The notes under the pieces are model-generated. The model did no database searches and was not told the DNA's origin. It was given only the letters and a program-made list of their open reading frames with translations. 64,000 bases of DNA from CAXSEF01 sp964236695 (GTDB taxonomy: Bacteria > Pseudomonadota > Alphaproteobacteria > Acetobacterales > Acetobacteraceae): NCBI GenBank assembly GCA_964236695.1, contig CAXSFU010000001.1:124001-188000 (forward strand), given 5' to 3'. Positions within the stretch are counted from its first letter, which is position 1. Every line of letters begins with the position of its first letter. The position numbers and the translations under genes were made by a program. Of the stretch, positions 63,708 to 64,000 are shown one piece after another.

Positions 63708-64000
63708 TCACCCCGCCAGGCCGCGCAGCCCGCCGGCGCGCATCGTCGCCATCTCGCGCTTCACCGCGGCGACGTAGCGCAGGGCGGACGCGTCGAGCAC
63801 CTCGTTGCGGTCGTGCTCGGCGAAGGCGTCGTCGGTGCGCTCCACGTCGAGCCAGCGCCGCGCCATCTTCACCCGCCAGTGGGCAAGCGAGCGCGTGAAG
63901 TAGTGGTGCAGCCGCGCGGTGGCGAACTCCGGCCGGTCGCGCGTCACCCCCGCCTGCGCTTCCCAGTGGATCGGCCGCCCGTCGGCATCCACGTAGCCGT
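63708..64000 (-). CDS. Glycosyltransferase family 2/92-like protein, C-terminal fragment
   Basis: Only the last 97 codons are in the window; the N-terminus lies beyond the right edge. The visible part, GYVDADGRPIHWEAQAG, then ARLHHYFTRSLAHWRVKMAR, matches the C-terminal HY-x-x-[KR]S-x-x-x-W-x-x-K segment typical of GT2/GT92-like transferases in surface-polysaccharide clusters. It likely forms a unit with the next gene (16 bp gap). Confidence 0.6.
   Translation of the reverse strand, partial: GYVDADGRPIHWEAQAGVTRDRPEFATARLHHYFTRSLAHWRVKMARRWLDVERTDDAFAEHDRNEVLDASALRYVAAVKREMATMRAGGLRGLAG

Overview
The window is very GC-rich bacterial chromosome with strongly GC3-biased genes. Gene order and enzyme types point to an alphaproteobacterium: ispDF fusion next to dusB(nifR3)-ntrB-ntrC, glnB-glnA, rodZ-ispG-hisS-prfA, a Mg-type HemB and a tailed HU. 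The abundance of GC-rich intergenic palindromes suggests Acetobacteraceae, but that placement is inference. There is no phage, IS element, CRISPR array or rRNA. Two tRNAs are present (Lys-TTT and His-GTG).

Layout. 1-4 kb: nitrogen two-component operon dusB-ntrB-ntrC (minus strand), divergent from ispDF. 4-10 kb: small lipoprotein, GFA-family protein, PepN, thioesterase, lactate permease. 10.6-20.4 kb: a locus with a fused circularly permuted ATP-grasp/alpha-E protein, a transglutaminase, stand-alone ATP-grasp and alpha-E proteins, a second transglutaminase (convergent) and gamma-glutamyltransferase. This is the most system-like part of the window and is probably a predicted peptide ligase/peptidase pathway. 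20.4-25.7 kb: HU, tRNA-Lys, YqaA/DedA-type membrane protein, secreted protein, OmpR/EnvZ-like pair. 25.8-30.9 kb: Wza-like export lipoprotein, then hldE-AGE epimerase-GT9 heptosyltransferase-like operon (cell-surface glycan). 31-46 kb: DHA2-type MFS exporter, GH13 glucosidase, AI-2E family protein with an extra C-terminal domain, DUF1244, pyruvate kinase, fatty acid hydroxylase, orphan receiver, GH63-like glucosidase, Gly/Tyr-rich lipoprotein, TPR-glycosyltransferase. 46.7-50.5 kb: ArgC, rplM-rpsI, NAD-binding protein, small secreted protein. 50.9-55.3 kb: tRNA-His, aminotransferase, glnB-glnA behind a sigma-54-type promoter, FrnE-like DsbA. 55.4-64 kb: prfA, small membrane protein, hisS, ispG, rodZ, divergent hemB, and two glycosyltransferase-like genes at the right edge.

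The genes connect in a few ways. NtrBC at the left edge is the expected regulator of the sigma-54-type glnBA promoter about 51 kb away. IspDF and IspG are three steps of the MEP isoprenoid pathway. HldE, AGE, GT9, the export lipoprotein and the right-edge transferases all serve surface polysaccharide.

Two dispersed repeat families fill most gaps. One is a GC-rich multi-palindrome element, with about 16 clear copies plus one degenerate copy. The other is an AT-rich paired-hairpin element of about 115-130 bp, with four copies. Several proteins in the ATP-grasp/transglutaminase/ggt block carry low-complexity inserts with atypical codon use. In the fused ATP-grasp protein the insert stands where the nucleotide-binding lysine segment should be.
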